A DNA stretch of 64,000 bases, taken from the NCBI RefSeq assembly GCF_000017565.1, contig NC_009719.1:496001-560000 (forward strand), written 5' to 3'. How positions within the stretch are numbered: position 1 is the stretch's first letter; the number at the start of each line of letters is the position of its first letter. The notes under the pieces were generated by a model. It was not told the DNA's origin and did not search any database. It saw only the letters and a list, made by a program, of their open reading frames with translations. The position numbers were made by a program, and so were the translations under genes. The DNA comes from Parvibaculum lavamentivorans DS-1 (GTDB taxonomy: Bacteria > Pseudomonadota > Alphaproteobacteria > Parvibaculales > Parvibaculaceae). Below, piece by piece: positions 9,563-17,045 of the stretch.

Positions 9563-11392
9563 TTAGAAAGCGTAGGACACGCTGAATGAAACGAAGTCGC
9601 GGTCCTGTGTGTAGTTCTGGAACTTGTTACCGAAGGAATTTGTGTAACGAAGTTCCGCCTGCCAAACGTTCTGCAGGTTGGCCGTAACCCCAACGGATGC
9701 CGTCATGCGGTCCTGAAGGAAGCCTGGTCCGATACTGCCCGCCGAGGTTCCCAGATCGTGTTGCCACTGGATATTCGGAGACAGCTTCCATGGGGTGTTC
9801 AGGACGTTGTTGTAGTCGAGACCGGCAATAACCCGGTATCCGCTGGAAAACGTATCCGCGTGAATCAGTTCCTGGTTCACGTTGAACAGCGCGCCCTGCA
9901 CCAGAGGATTGGGATGCGAGATTTCGGAGCCTCGACCGCCGCTGAGAACGGAGAGACGTGCATCGCTGATGCTCGGCAGATATTGAAAGCCGGCATTCAC
10001 AATCAGTATTGCAAGATCCGACCGGAAGAATTTCGGAACTGCGTTTGAAGGGTTGAGGATCGTGATGGTCGAGACTTGCCCCGTTATCACGTCCTCGCGG
10101 AAATACCCCGCCGGAAAGGCTCCCGGCGTCATGTCGTAAGGCAGTACCGTGGCGCCCGCGAGGCCGCCCGACGAATTGTCGATCCATCGCGCACCCAGGA
10201 TTTCCGAAGAGGAAATCTGAAAGGGCGTGTTCCATGAATAGAGCACTTCGCCGGCCACCGCCGTGCCCGCAACCGTGGTCGCGAAGCTCGTACCGACATA
10301 TTCGATGTCCTCCGGAAAAGCGGTTCGGTAGTACTGGGCCGGGAACCCGCCCGCGAGGCCGCCCACGAGCCCGGCGATAGCGGGCGGGAAGCCGTTGCTG
10401 TACTCGATGAATGGCGCCTTGGAGTGGTAGTTCACATAGTAAAGCCCCAGCTCCGTACCGCCATTGAGCCATCCCGCCCAGTAACCAAGCTTGGTGCCGA
10501 ACTGGCCCTGATCGTCGGGCTCGTCGCTGGGCGCTCGATAGAGCGTTGCTGCCGTGTTCGGATTGGGCTGCTCGGGGATCACCGTATTCACATAGGCGCC
10601 ACCCGGCCCGACAATATCCGCGCCCGAGAAAAAGGTGCTCACGGGGTCGAGTTCCGTCTGCCGCCAGTTGAACGCGTAAAATGCTTCGAAGCTCAAGTTG
10701 GCCGGAAGCACAACGTTCACATATATGCTTTCCTCCGGCGTCAGCGCCTCCTTCAATTCTGAACCCGGCAGGCGGATGGCGGCAACGTCGATGGCATTGA
10801 ACTGGTTGATGCCGCCCTGAATGGCAAGGCTTTCGCCCCAGTTGATCACTTGTTTGCCGAAGCGAACCGATGTGGGCACGCTGCCAACATCGAAATCCGC
10901 GAAGACGAAAGCATCGAGCAAATCCACGCCGCGTGCTGCGTTCCGTGCATCGTCGCCGCGGAGCGCGTCGGTAAGCGGCCGGACGCCGTAGTCCGTGGAG
11001 TTGGTTCCGGCTTCCTCGTGCACGATGTAGTCGTAGTAGGCCTTGGCGCGCACGAATGCACCGAAGTTCTTCCAGCGAAGTTCTGCGTCGCTGACGACCT
11101 TCACCGGCGCCGAGACGATATCCCACTGGTCGAAGTTTATATTGCCGTCATCGGTATTGATGTTGGCCGATTGGCCGATGCCGTCCGGGCACCCGCCGTT
11201 CACCACCGCGATATACATACAGTCCTGCTTCGACACGCGCATCGTCATGCCGACGGATGCGATCGAGTCGATCGACAGTGTTGCTTCGCCGAAATTGTAT
11301 TCCACTGCGGCTGCGGGGCCCGCGTATGCGGCAGTCAGCATGCCGGATACAAGAAGCCCGCAAAGGTGGCGTCCTCGCTTGCTCGCACTCAT
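9563..11392 (-). CDS. DUF1302 family outer-membrane protein (paralogue 1)
   Basis: 609 residues. A signal peptide ends near residue 29 (AAYAGPAAA/VEYNF). The rest is typical DUF1302: KVVSDAELRWKNFGAFVRAKAYYDY, RFGKQVINWGESLAIQGGINQFNAIDVAAIRLPGSELKEAL, SFEAFYAFNWRQTELDP and alternating beta-strand pattern, ending in phenylalanine as outer-membrane barrels do (SVSYAF). Two cysteines near residues 58-68 (QDCMYIAVVNGGC) are conserved with its neighbour. DUF1302 proteins are commonly found with lipid, steroid or hydrocarbon catabolism genes and are thought to help uptake of hydrophobic substrates; no activity is proven. GGAGGG precedes the ATG. No DUF1329 partner gene is nearby. Confidence 0.87.
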   Translation of the reverse strand: MSASKRGRHLCGLLVSGMLTAAYAGPAAAVEYNFGEATLSIDSIASVGMTMRVSKQDCMYIAVVNGGCPDGIGQSANINTDDGNINFDQWDIVSAPVKVVSDAELRWKNFGAFVRAKAYYDYIVHEEAGTNSTDYGVRPLTDALRGDDARNAARGVDLLDAFVFADFDVGSVPTSVRFGKQVINWGESLAIQGGINQFNAIDVAAIRLPGSELKEALTPEESIYVNVVLPANLSFEAFYAFNWRQTELDPVSTFFSGADIVGPGGAYVNTVIPEQPNPNTAATLYRAPSDEPDDQGQFGTKLGYWAGWLNGGTELGLYYVNYHSKAPFIEYSNGFPPAIAGLVGGLAGGFPAQYYRTAFPEDIEYVGTSFATTVAGTAVAGEVLYSWNTPFQISSSEILGARWIDNSSGGLAGATVLPYDMTPGAFPAGYFREDVITGQVSTITILNPSNAVPKFFRSDLAILIVNAGFQYLPSISDARLSVLSGGRGSEISHPNPLVQGALFNVNQELIHADTFSSGYRVIAGLDYNNVLNTPWKLSPNIQWQHDLGTSAGSIGPGFLQDRMTASVGVTANLQNVWQAELRYTNSFGNKFQNYTQDRDFVSFSVSYAF

Positions 11393-11530
11393 CGGTTTCC
11401 CTCCTCGAATTTCGTTCCCTCATTCTTGCCCGGCCCGCCGTCTTCGATGTGGGCGGGCTCGATGGGCGGTGCGCCTGCATCGCCGGAACGACAACGGAAA
11501 GAAAAGGGACCGGGCCTGTGCTCTCTGAGG

Positions 11531-11557
11531 ACAATATTCCGTATACAGAATTATTGT
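11531..11557. promoter_or_regulatory. Imperfect palindrome upstream of DUF1302 paralogue 1
   Basis: ACAATATTC and GAATTATTGT face each other around GTATAC, differing by one inserted base. It lies about 140-165 bp upstream of the start at 11392 in an AT-rich gap. Candidate operator only. The full gap 11393-12045 (about 650 bp) contains no convincing gene; a plus-strand reading frame from 11866 is the shadow of the next DUF1302 gene. Confidence 0.3.
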
Positions 11558-11828
11558 TGTTGAAGAACGCCCCGGCTTCTCCCCCTTCTGGATCAGCCCT
11601 GCTTCGGGTGATCCGCCCGCTCCGGCAAAACTAGACGGCGGTATAAATCTGTTGGGCTGTTCAAGTAAAAGCAAGAAGTATTGGAGTCTAGTTTTCAGAC
11701 AACACGTTTAATGCTGACTCTATTGTAAATAACATGGATTTAATGAGAGTCATTGCTTGGGAAATGAGGCTGGAAGCCGGAACGACTTCTTGAATCTTAC
11801 CTTGGGGAATGCTTGGATTCGTCGTTGT

Positions 11829-11853
11829 TACCTTGCGTCAACTTGTGACGCAG
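11829..11853 (-). promoter_or_regulatory. Shared 14-base element plus 7-bp dyad, copy 1
   Basis: TTACCTTGCGTCAA at 11829-11842 (minus strand TTGACGCAAGGTAA) also occurs at 14494-14507 upstream of the second DUF1302 gene. Here the element continues into a perfect dyad, TGCGTCA (11835-11841) and TGACGCA (11847-11853). The TTGACG could be a -35 box for the minus strand, but no good -10 follows at 17 bp, so an activator or repressor site is equally possible. It lies about 440 bp upstream of the DUF1302 start. Confidence 0.45.
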
Positions 11854-12045
11854 CGATAAAAACAAGTGAATTATTGCAAACCAGTCGAAGGAAAATTGTC
11901 TAAGTGCAAAATGAATAGATACAACCAGCCTAAGGGAATTCGCCGGCAGCTTTCCGGCCACCCTGTTTCAGGCCATCGACTCGCTGACTTCCGCGCAGGC
12001 ATCTATGCAAGACATGCGATCGGAGGACGCCCCGCCCGAAATAAA

Positions 12046-12075
12046 AAACGCCCCGTTCTCTCGAACGGGGCGTTT
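12046..12075 (-). terminator. Terminator of DUF1302 paralogue 2
   Basis: A perfect 13-bp stem (12046-12058 with 12063-12075), loop TCTC, followed on the minus strand by a T-rich run (complement of 12040-12048). It lies 22 nt past the stop codon at 12097. Confidence 0.88.
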
Positions 12076-12096
12076 CTGTTTTCGCCGGCAGAGACA

Positions 12097-13950
12097 TCAG
12101 AAAGCGTAGGAGAGGCTCGCCGAGATGAAGTCTCTGTCCTGCATGTAGTTCTGGAACTCGTTGCCGAAGGAGTTCGTGTAGCTCACATTGGCGCGCCACG
12201 TGCTTTGCAGGTCCGCGGTAACGCCAAGCGTGACTGTCTTGCGGCGGTCGATGAAGCCCGGCCCGATCGTGCCGGCCGAATTGCCCTTTACATCGTGCTG
12301 CCACTGAATGGTCGGCGACACGCTCCATGGTGTATTGAACACGTTGTTGTAGGTCAGCAAGCCGATCAGGCGATAGCCGGTCGAAAACGTATCGGCATGG
12401 ATGAGCTGCTGATTGGGGTTCTGATACAGCGGAATTTGTACCGCCATATTCGGATGGGTGATTTCCGAACCGCGTCCCCCGCTAGTGACGGAGAGGCGGT
12501 CATCGCTGATGCTCGGCAGATACTGGAAGCCAACATTGGAAATCAGGGTTGTGCTGGCCGCGTCGAAGAAGCGCGTGATCGCATTTGACGGATTGAGCAC
12601 CGTGATCGACGACATCTGGCCGTTGATTACGTCTTCACGGAAATAGCCTTTGGGAAAGGCGCCTGGCGTCATGTCATAGGGAAGCACGGCAGCGCCCGCT
12701 GCCCCGCCCGTTGCGTTGTCGATCCAGCGGGCGCCAAGCGTCTCGCCGGAGGAAATGGCGAGCGGCATGTTCCAGGAATAAAGCGCCTCGCCTGCAACGG
12801 AGGTGCCGGCAATCGTGGTAGCGAAGCTCGTGCCGACATACTTGATGTCTTCCGGATAGGCGTCCCGGTATAGCTGCTGCGGCAGGCCGCAGGAAGGCGC
12901 GGGTGCGCAGAGACTTCCGTCAACCGCGGCGGGTGCGCCATTGCTGTATTCGAGGTAAGGCAGCTTCGAATGATAGTTCACGAAATAGGCGGCGAGTTCC
13001 GTGCCGTCATTGAGCCAGTCGGCCCAGTAGCCGAGCTTCGCGCCGAACTGCCCCTGGTCGTCGGGCAGGTCGCCATTTCCCCTGTAGATCGTCCCCGGAT
13101 TTTCCGGCGAACCGAGCGGAGGCTGTTCGGGCGCGGCTGTATTCACATATCCGCCGCCCGGTCCGAAAATATCGTTTGAGGCGAAGAAAGTGCCGACGGC
13201 GTCGAGCTCCGTTTGACGCCAGTTGAAGGCGTAAAAGGCCTCGAAGCTGAGATCGTAGGGCAGGGCAAGGTTCACATAGACGCTCTCTTCGGGCAGCAGC
13301 GCCTCGCGCAGCTCCGCGCCGGGCGTGCGAATGGCGGCAACGTCGATGGCGTTGAACTGGTTGATGCCGCCCTGAATGGCGAGGCTCTCGCCCCAGTTGA
13401 TGACCTGCTTGCCCGCGCGCAGCGACGTCGGAATGGTACCGAGATCGAAATTGGTGAACACGAAGGCATCCAGAAGGTCGAGTCCTCTGGCGCTGTTGCG
13501 CGCGTCGTTGCCGCGCAGATTGTCCGTGAGCGGCCGCTGTCCGAAACGGGTGCTGTTCTGCCCGGCCTCTTCGTAGATGGCGTGGTCGTAATAGGCCCGC
13601 GCGCGCACAAAGGCGCCCCAGTTTTTCCAGCGAAGCTCGAAATCGGAAACAACCTTCACCGGCGCGGATACGATGTCCCACTGGTCGAAGTTGATGTTCC
13701 CATCATCCGTGTTGATGTTCGCTGAATTGTTGTTGCCGTCGCGGCACCCGCCATTGACGGCCGCCACATAGAGGCAATCCTGCCCCGAGGCGCGAAGCGT
13801 CGCACCGACCGAGGCAATCGAGTCGATCGAAAGCGTCGTATCGCCGAATTTGTATTCGGTGGCAAAAGCCGGGGCCGCTGCCAGTGCCGTGCCGAGCGTC
13901 GCCAGACCGGCGAGCGCGGCCAGCCGGTGGCCTTCTCTTCTTTTTTTCAT
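12097..13950 (-). CDS. DUF1302 family outer-membrane protein (paralogue 2)
   Basis: 617 residues and closely similar over its whole length to the protein encoded at 9563-11392: the same QVINWGESLAIQGGINQFNAIDVAAIR block, the same QDC...NGGC cysteine pair, and the same NSFGN-FQNYMQDRDF C-terminal strands ending in SLSYAF. The signal peptide runs to about residue 31 (AAAPAFA/TEYKF). The ATG at 13950 follows GGAGGG; an in-frame start five codons upstream has none. The two genes point the same way but are 704 bp apart, with a terminator between, so they are separate transcripts arising from a tandem duplication. Confidence 0.87.
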   Translation of the reverse strand: MKKRREGHRLAALAGLATLGTALAAAPAFATEYKFGDTTLSIDSIASVGATLRASGQDCLYVAAVNGGCRDGNNNSANINTDDGNINFDQWDIVSAPVKVVSDFELRWKNWGAFVRARAYYDHAIYEEAGQNSTRFGQRPLTDNLRGNDARNSARGLDLLDAFVFTNFDLGTIPTSLRAGKQVINWGESLAIQGGINQFNAIDVAAIRTPGAELREALLPEESVYVNLALPYDLSFEAFYAFNWRQTELDAVGTFFASNDIFGPGGGYVNTAAPEQPPLGSPENPGTIYRGNGDLPDDQGQFGAKLGYWADWLNDGTELAAYFVNYHSKLPYLEYSNGAPAAVDGSLCAPAPSCGLPQQLYRDAYPEDIKYVGTSFATTIAGTSVAGEALYSWNMPLAISSGETLGARWIDNATGGAAGAAVLPYDMTPGAFPKGYFREDVINGQMSSITVLNPSNAITRFFDAASTTLISNVGFQYLPSISDDRLSVTSGGRGSEITHPNMAVQIPLYQNPNQQLIHADTFSTGYRLIGLLTYNNVFNTPWSVSPTIQWQHDVKGNSAGTIGPGFIDRRKTVTLGVTADLQSTWRANVSYTNSFGNEFQNYMQDRDFISASLSYAF

Positions 13951-14341
13951 TGTCTCCCTCCTCACTCACGTTCCGCCCCCCATCTGGACAGCCCGCTTTA
14001 GTGCAAAGCCTCTCGCATCCGCGCCATGGCGCCGCGGCTCTCGTGCTTGCCGGAAGGGAAGGATGAAAAGCGGGATGAAGTGCTTGCGCAGCGCATGGCC
14101 CGGTAGCGGGCTCCCCCAATTGCCTCATCAAAGCCGGGGCAATAAGGAGCCATCGGCGCGCATTTCGCTCGGAAACACTCAAACGCACGGACTTACTGCA
14201 CCGGCTTGCGAGGTTCCTCCCCTCGACCCTCCCGGCCGCTTCTGCCAAAGCGAACCGCCTGTTGAGGCGCATCTCCACCGGAGCGGAAATGGGCAGGGAC
14301 ACAAGCTGATTTGTACTTTCCGCACGCATGAAAAGAAAGGC

Positions 14342-14460
14342 AAGTATATTTACTATTATATACTTTAATTACCAACTTATGGCGCATTACGGCGAAAAAA
14401 TGAGCGCCTAGGTGAATGGAAGAGGAAGTATATTTCCGAACAGTATTGTAAGTATATTCC
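14342..14460. promoter_or_regulatory. AT-rich region with repeated AAGTATATT sites
   Basis: Three copies of AAGTATATT start at 14342, 14426 and 14450. The first is half of an inverted repeat with ATATACTT at 14358-14365; the second sits in the near-palindrome GGAAGTATATTTCC (14424-14437). Copies are 84 and 24 bp apart. The stretch is much richer in A+T than its surroundings and lies between the divergent DUF1302 gene (start 13950) and the GlxA-type regulator (start 14636). It looks like a multi-site operator region; the rest of 13951-14635 shows no gene. Confidence 0.45.
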
Positions 14461-14493
14461 AGATGTGTCGAGCAATATGCACAAATTCTCTTT

Positions 14494-14507
14494 TTACCTT
14501 GCGTCAA
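14494..14507 (-). promoter_or_regulatory. Shared 14-base element, copy 2
   Basis: TTACCTTGCGTCAA, identical to 11829-11842. It lies about 545 bp upstream of the DUF1302 gene starting at 13950 and about 130 bp upstream of the divergent regulator at 14636. Flanking bases differ between copies, so the 14-mer itself appears conserved. Confidence 0.45.
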
Positions 14508-14635
14508 ATCATGCGGAGACTGACGAATCGCTCCGCTGGCCGAGGTTTGATCTGGCCCGCGTCCCCAGTGTCATTGGCAGAAAATGTCTGCTCTTTGTCA
14601 TTCCCGCCAAGCCGCCTTCCGCCTAGCCTTCTCGC

Positions 14636-15709
14636 ATGTCAGCGAAGCAGAAAAAAACGCCACCCCCCGCCGCCCCGCGCTGCGTGATGATGGTGATCTA
14701 TGACGGCGCTCAGGTGCTGGACGTGGCAGGCCCCGTGCAGCTCCTCTCGGCGGCGACATTTCCGGATGGCCGCGCCGCCTATGAAATCGAGCTGGTGGCG
14801 GAAAAGCCCGGCCCTGTCGCCACGACCAGCGGCCTCCTGCTCATGGCGGCGCGCGGCTTCGCGGATATCCCGCCCGCCGCCCTCCGCAAGATCGACACGT
14901 TGATGGTGACCGGCGGTCTCGGCTCGCGCGTGGAAATGGAGAACCGGCATCTTCTCGCCTTCGTTCGCGCCGCCGCCGCGCCCGCGCGCCGTGTCGTGTC
15001 GATATGCACCGGCGCGGTCATCCTCGCTGCCGCTGGCTTGCTCGACGGACGCCGCGCCACCACCCACTGGGCATATGCGCCCACCATGCGCCGGCGCTTT
15101 CCGAAGGTTGCGGTCGAAGAAGATGCAATCTATGTGCGCGACGGAAAATTCTGGACAAGCGCCGGCGTCACGGCAGGCATGGATCTCGCGCTGGCGCTGG
15201 TGGAGGAAGATCTCGGCCGCGAAATGGCGCTCGCCCTTGCGCGCCATCATGTAATGTATCTGATGCGCCCCGGCGGCCAGTCGCAATTCTCCGCCCAGCT
15301 CGCCGCCCAGCATGTCGAAGATGAGAGACTTGCCCGCGTCTGCGCCTTTGTCATCGAAAATCCCCGCGCCGATCTCACCGTGCCTGCGCTCGCGGCGCGC
15401 GCCGTCATGAGCGAGCGCAGCTTCGCGCGCCACTTCGTCGCCGAGACGGGCTTCACGCCCGCGCAATTCGTGGAGCGCGCGCGTCTCGACGAAGCCTGTC
15501 GCCGCCTTGCCAATGGCGATCACTCCCTCGACGCCGTCTCCGCCGATGCGGGCTTCGGCGCCGCCGAGCGCATGCGCCGCGCCTTCATTCGCCATCTCGG
15601 CGTCACACCCGGCCGTTACCGCGAACGCTTCCGCACCGCGCGGCGCGATGCTCCCCGTACCTTCTCACCGCTGGAAACAGGCAATGCGCATCTCCATTCT
15701 TCTCTTTGA
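14636..15709 (+). CDS. GlxA-type transcriptional regulator (DJ-1/PfpI domain plus AraC HTH)
   Basis: 357 residues. Residues about 15-195 form a DJ-1/PfpI-like domain (MMVIYDGAQVLDVAGPVQLL; VTGGLGSR; RRVVSICTGAVILAAAGLLDGRRATTHW, with Cys at the nucleophile elbow). Residues about 220-330 carry the paired AraC helices, ending in FGAAERMRRAFIRHLGVTPGRYRERF. Regulators of this class often sense small amine or nitrile-type ligands, but the ligand is unknown here. No strong ribosome binding site precedes the ATG. It overlaps the next gene by 26 nt, so the two are surely cotranscribed. Confidence 0.88.
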   Translation: MSAKQKKTPPPAAPRCVMMVIYDGAQVLDVAGPVQLLSAATFPDGRAAYEIELVAEKPGPVATTSGLLLMAARGFADIPPAALRKIDTLMVTGGLGSRVEMENRHLLAFVRAAAAPARRVVSICTGAVILAAAGLLDGRRATTHWAYAPTMRRRFPKVAVEEDAIYVRDGKFWTSAGVTAGMDLALALVEEDLGREMALALARHHVMYLMRPGGQSQFSAQLAAQHVEDERLARVCAFVIENPRADLTVPALAARAVMSERSFARHFVAETGFTPAQFVERARLDEACRRLANGDHSLDAVSADAGFGAAERMRRAFIRHLGVTPGRYRERFRTARRDAPRTFSPLETGNAHLHSSL

Positions 15710-16364
15710 CGGCTTCACCATGCTCGATGCCGTCGGCGGTTATGCCGTCCTCGGCTGGCTTCCCACCGCCGAAGTCGAATTCGTCGCCGAGCGCAAAACC
15801 ATCATCGCCGACGATCTCCGCTCCGGCGGCATGGCCGCCTGGCGGGACTATTCTGAAGTCGAGGCAACGGACATCCTCTATGTTCCTGGCGGCCCCGGCG
15901 TCGAGCCGCAACTCGCCAACGAGGCGACGCTTGCCTTCATCCGCCGCCTGCACGAGGCCTCCACCTGGACCTTCGGCGTCTGCAATGGTGTCGAGCTTCT
16001 CGCCGCCGCCGGCATCCTTGCGGGCAAGACCGTCACCACCAACATCAATGCGCGCGCCGATGTTGCCGCGCTGGGCGCCACCGTCGTCAATTCGCGCTAT
16101 CACCGCGACGGCAAGATCGTCACCACGGCGGGCGTTTCGGCCGGCATCGACGGCGCGCTCTTCCTCGCTCGTCTCATCGCGGGCGAAGACACCGCGAAGA
16201 CCATCCAGCTCGGCATCGAATATTACCCCGCGCCACCCTTCAGCTATGCCTCGCCTGATGAAGTGCCGGAGCCCATCCGGGAAGTCATCCGCATCGCAGA
16301 GGAATCGCTTTTGCTCGACCGCATGAATGCTGCGCAACCCCGCTTCCTGCAACCGTCGCTTTGA
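15684..16364 (+). CDS. DJ-1/PfpI family protein
   Basis: 226 residues, a free-standing DJ-1/PfpI domain: MRISILLFDGFTMLDAVGGYAVLGWLP, DILYVPGGPGVEPQL, and the nucleophile elbow FGVCNGVELLAAAGILAGKTVTTN with Cys in CNG. The start at 15684 gives the family's normal N-terminus and lies inside the 3' end of the regulator gene. DJ-1-superfamily enzymes include isonitrile hydratases, glyoxalase III-type and amidase-type proteins; the exact reaction cannot be assigned. It is flanked by two other DJ-1-domain genes in one operon. Confidence 0.85.
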   Translation: MRISILLFDGFTMLDAVGGYAVLGWLPTAEVEFVAERKTIIADDLRSGGMAAWRDYSEVEATDILYVPGGPGVEPQLANEATLAFIRRLHEASTWTFGVCNGVELLAAAGILAGKTVTTNINARADVAALGATVVNSRYHRDGKIVTTAGVSAGIDGALFLARLIAGEDTAKTIQLGIEYYPAPPFSYASPDEVPEPIREVIRIAEESLLLDRMNAAQPRFLQPSL

Positions 16365-16375
16365 GGAGAATGGGA

Positions 16376-17008
16376 ATGTCCCCCATAAACGCGAAGAGCC
16401 GCACCATCGGCATCCTGATTTTCGACGGTGTCGAGGAGCTCGATTTCGTCGGCCCCTATGAAGTCTTCACCATGTCGAACGAAGTCTACGGCCATGAAGG
16501 CCGCGAGCATCCCGACAAGGTGATCCTGATTTCGGAAACGGGCGGGCCCGTCACGGGCGCGAAGGGTATGCGCGTCGAGGCTCATGCGGGCATCGCCGAT
16601 ATGGAAAAACTCGACCTCCTGCTTGTCCCTGGCGGCATCGGCACGCGCCGTGAAGCGGGCAACAAGAGCCTGCTCGGCTGGATTGCGAAAGTTGCCCCTG
16701 CCTGCGAATGGGTCACAAGCGTCTGCACCGGCGCGCTCCTTCTCTGCGTTGCCGGTCCCGCGAAGGGAAAGCGCGTCACCACCCATTGGGGTTTCATCGA
16801 AACGCTCCGCGCGCGCGGCGAGGCATCCGAGGTCATCGAAAACATCCGCTATGTGCGCGATGGCAATGTCGTCACCGCGGCGGGCGTCTCCGCCGGCATC
16901 GACATGGCGCTCTGGGTCGTCGGCCAGATGCATGGAGCAGATCACGCCCGCAAGACGCAGCGCGCAATGGAATACGATCCCGCCCCGCCTTACGCCGCCG
17001 CCGTTTGA
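16376..17008 (+). CDS. DJ-1/PfpI family protein (isonitrile-hydratase-like group)
   Basis: 210 residues. It starts RTIGILIFDGVEELDFVGPYEVF a few residues in, then LLLVPGGIGTRRE and the elbow VTSVCTGALLLCVAGPAKGKRVTTHW with Cys in CTG, then YVRDGNVVTAAGVSAGIDMAL. The DFVGPYEVF and CTGALLL...TTHW pattern is that of the InhA/ThiJ-like group. I took the ATG at 16376, which is properly spaced from GAGGAGA; the ATG at 16370 is too close. It follows the preceding gene by 11 nt. Third DJ-1-type gene in a row. Confidence 0.85.
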   Translation: MSPINAKSRTIGILIFDGVEELDFVGPYEVFTMSNEVYGHEGREHPDKVILISETGGPVTGAKGMRVEAHAGIADMEKLDLLLVPGGIGTRREAGNKSLLGWIAKVAPACEWVTSVCTGALLLCVAGPAKGKRVTTHWGFIETLRARGEASEVIENIRYVRDGNVVTAAGVSAGIDMALWVVGQMHGADHARKTQRAMEYDPAPPYAAAV

Positions 17009-17014
17009 TGGCTA

Positions 17015-17043
17015 CACTCCCCCGAAAGAAAATCGGGGGAGTG
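17015..17043 (+). promoter_or_regulatory. Hairpin burying the ribosome binding site of the gene at 17046
   Basis: CACTCCCCCGA (17015-17025) pairs perfectly over 11 bp with TCGGGGGAGTG (17033-17043), loop AAGAAAA. The 3' arm contains the only Shine-Dalgarno candidate, GGGGGAG, and the ATG follows at 17046, two bases after the stem. No T run follows, so it is not a standard terminator. It is placed to restrain translation of the gene or to uncouple it from the DJ-1 genes. Confidence 0.65.
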
Positions 17044-17045
17044 AC

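Noticed and set aside
11866-12588. Plus-strand frame starting in the AT-rich gap
   Set aside because: It crosses the DUF1302 terminator and then runs antisense to the DUF1302 gene; no ribosome binding site and no family.
16361-16375. TTG and ATG starts before the third DJ-1 gene
   Set aside because: They fall inside or right against the ribosome binding site; 16376 has correct spacing.
17015-17043. Terminator reading of the hairpin before 17046
   Set aside because: The stem is followed by TGACATGG without a T run, and the gene starts two bases later, so occlusion of the ribosome binding site fits better.
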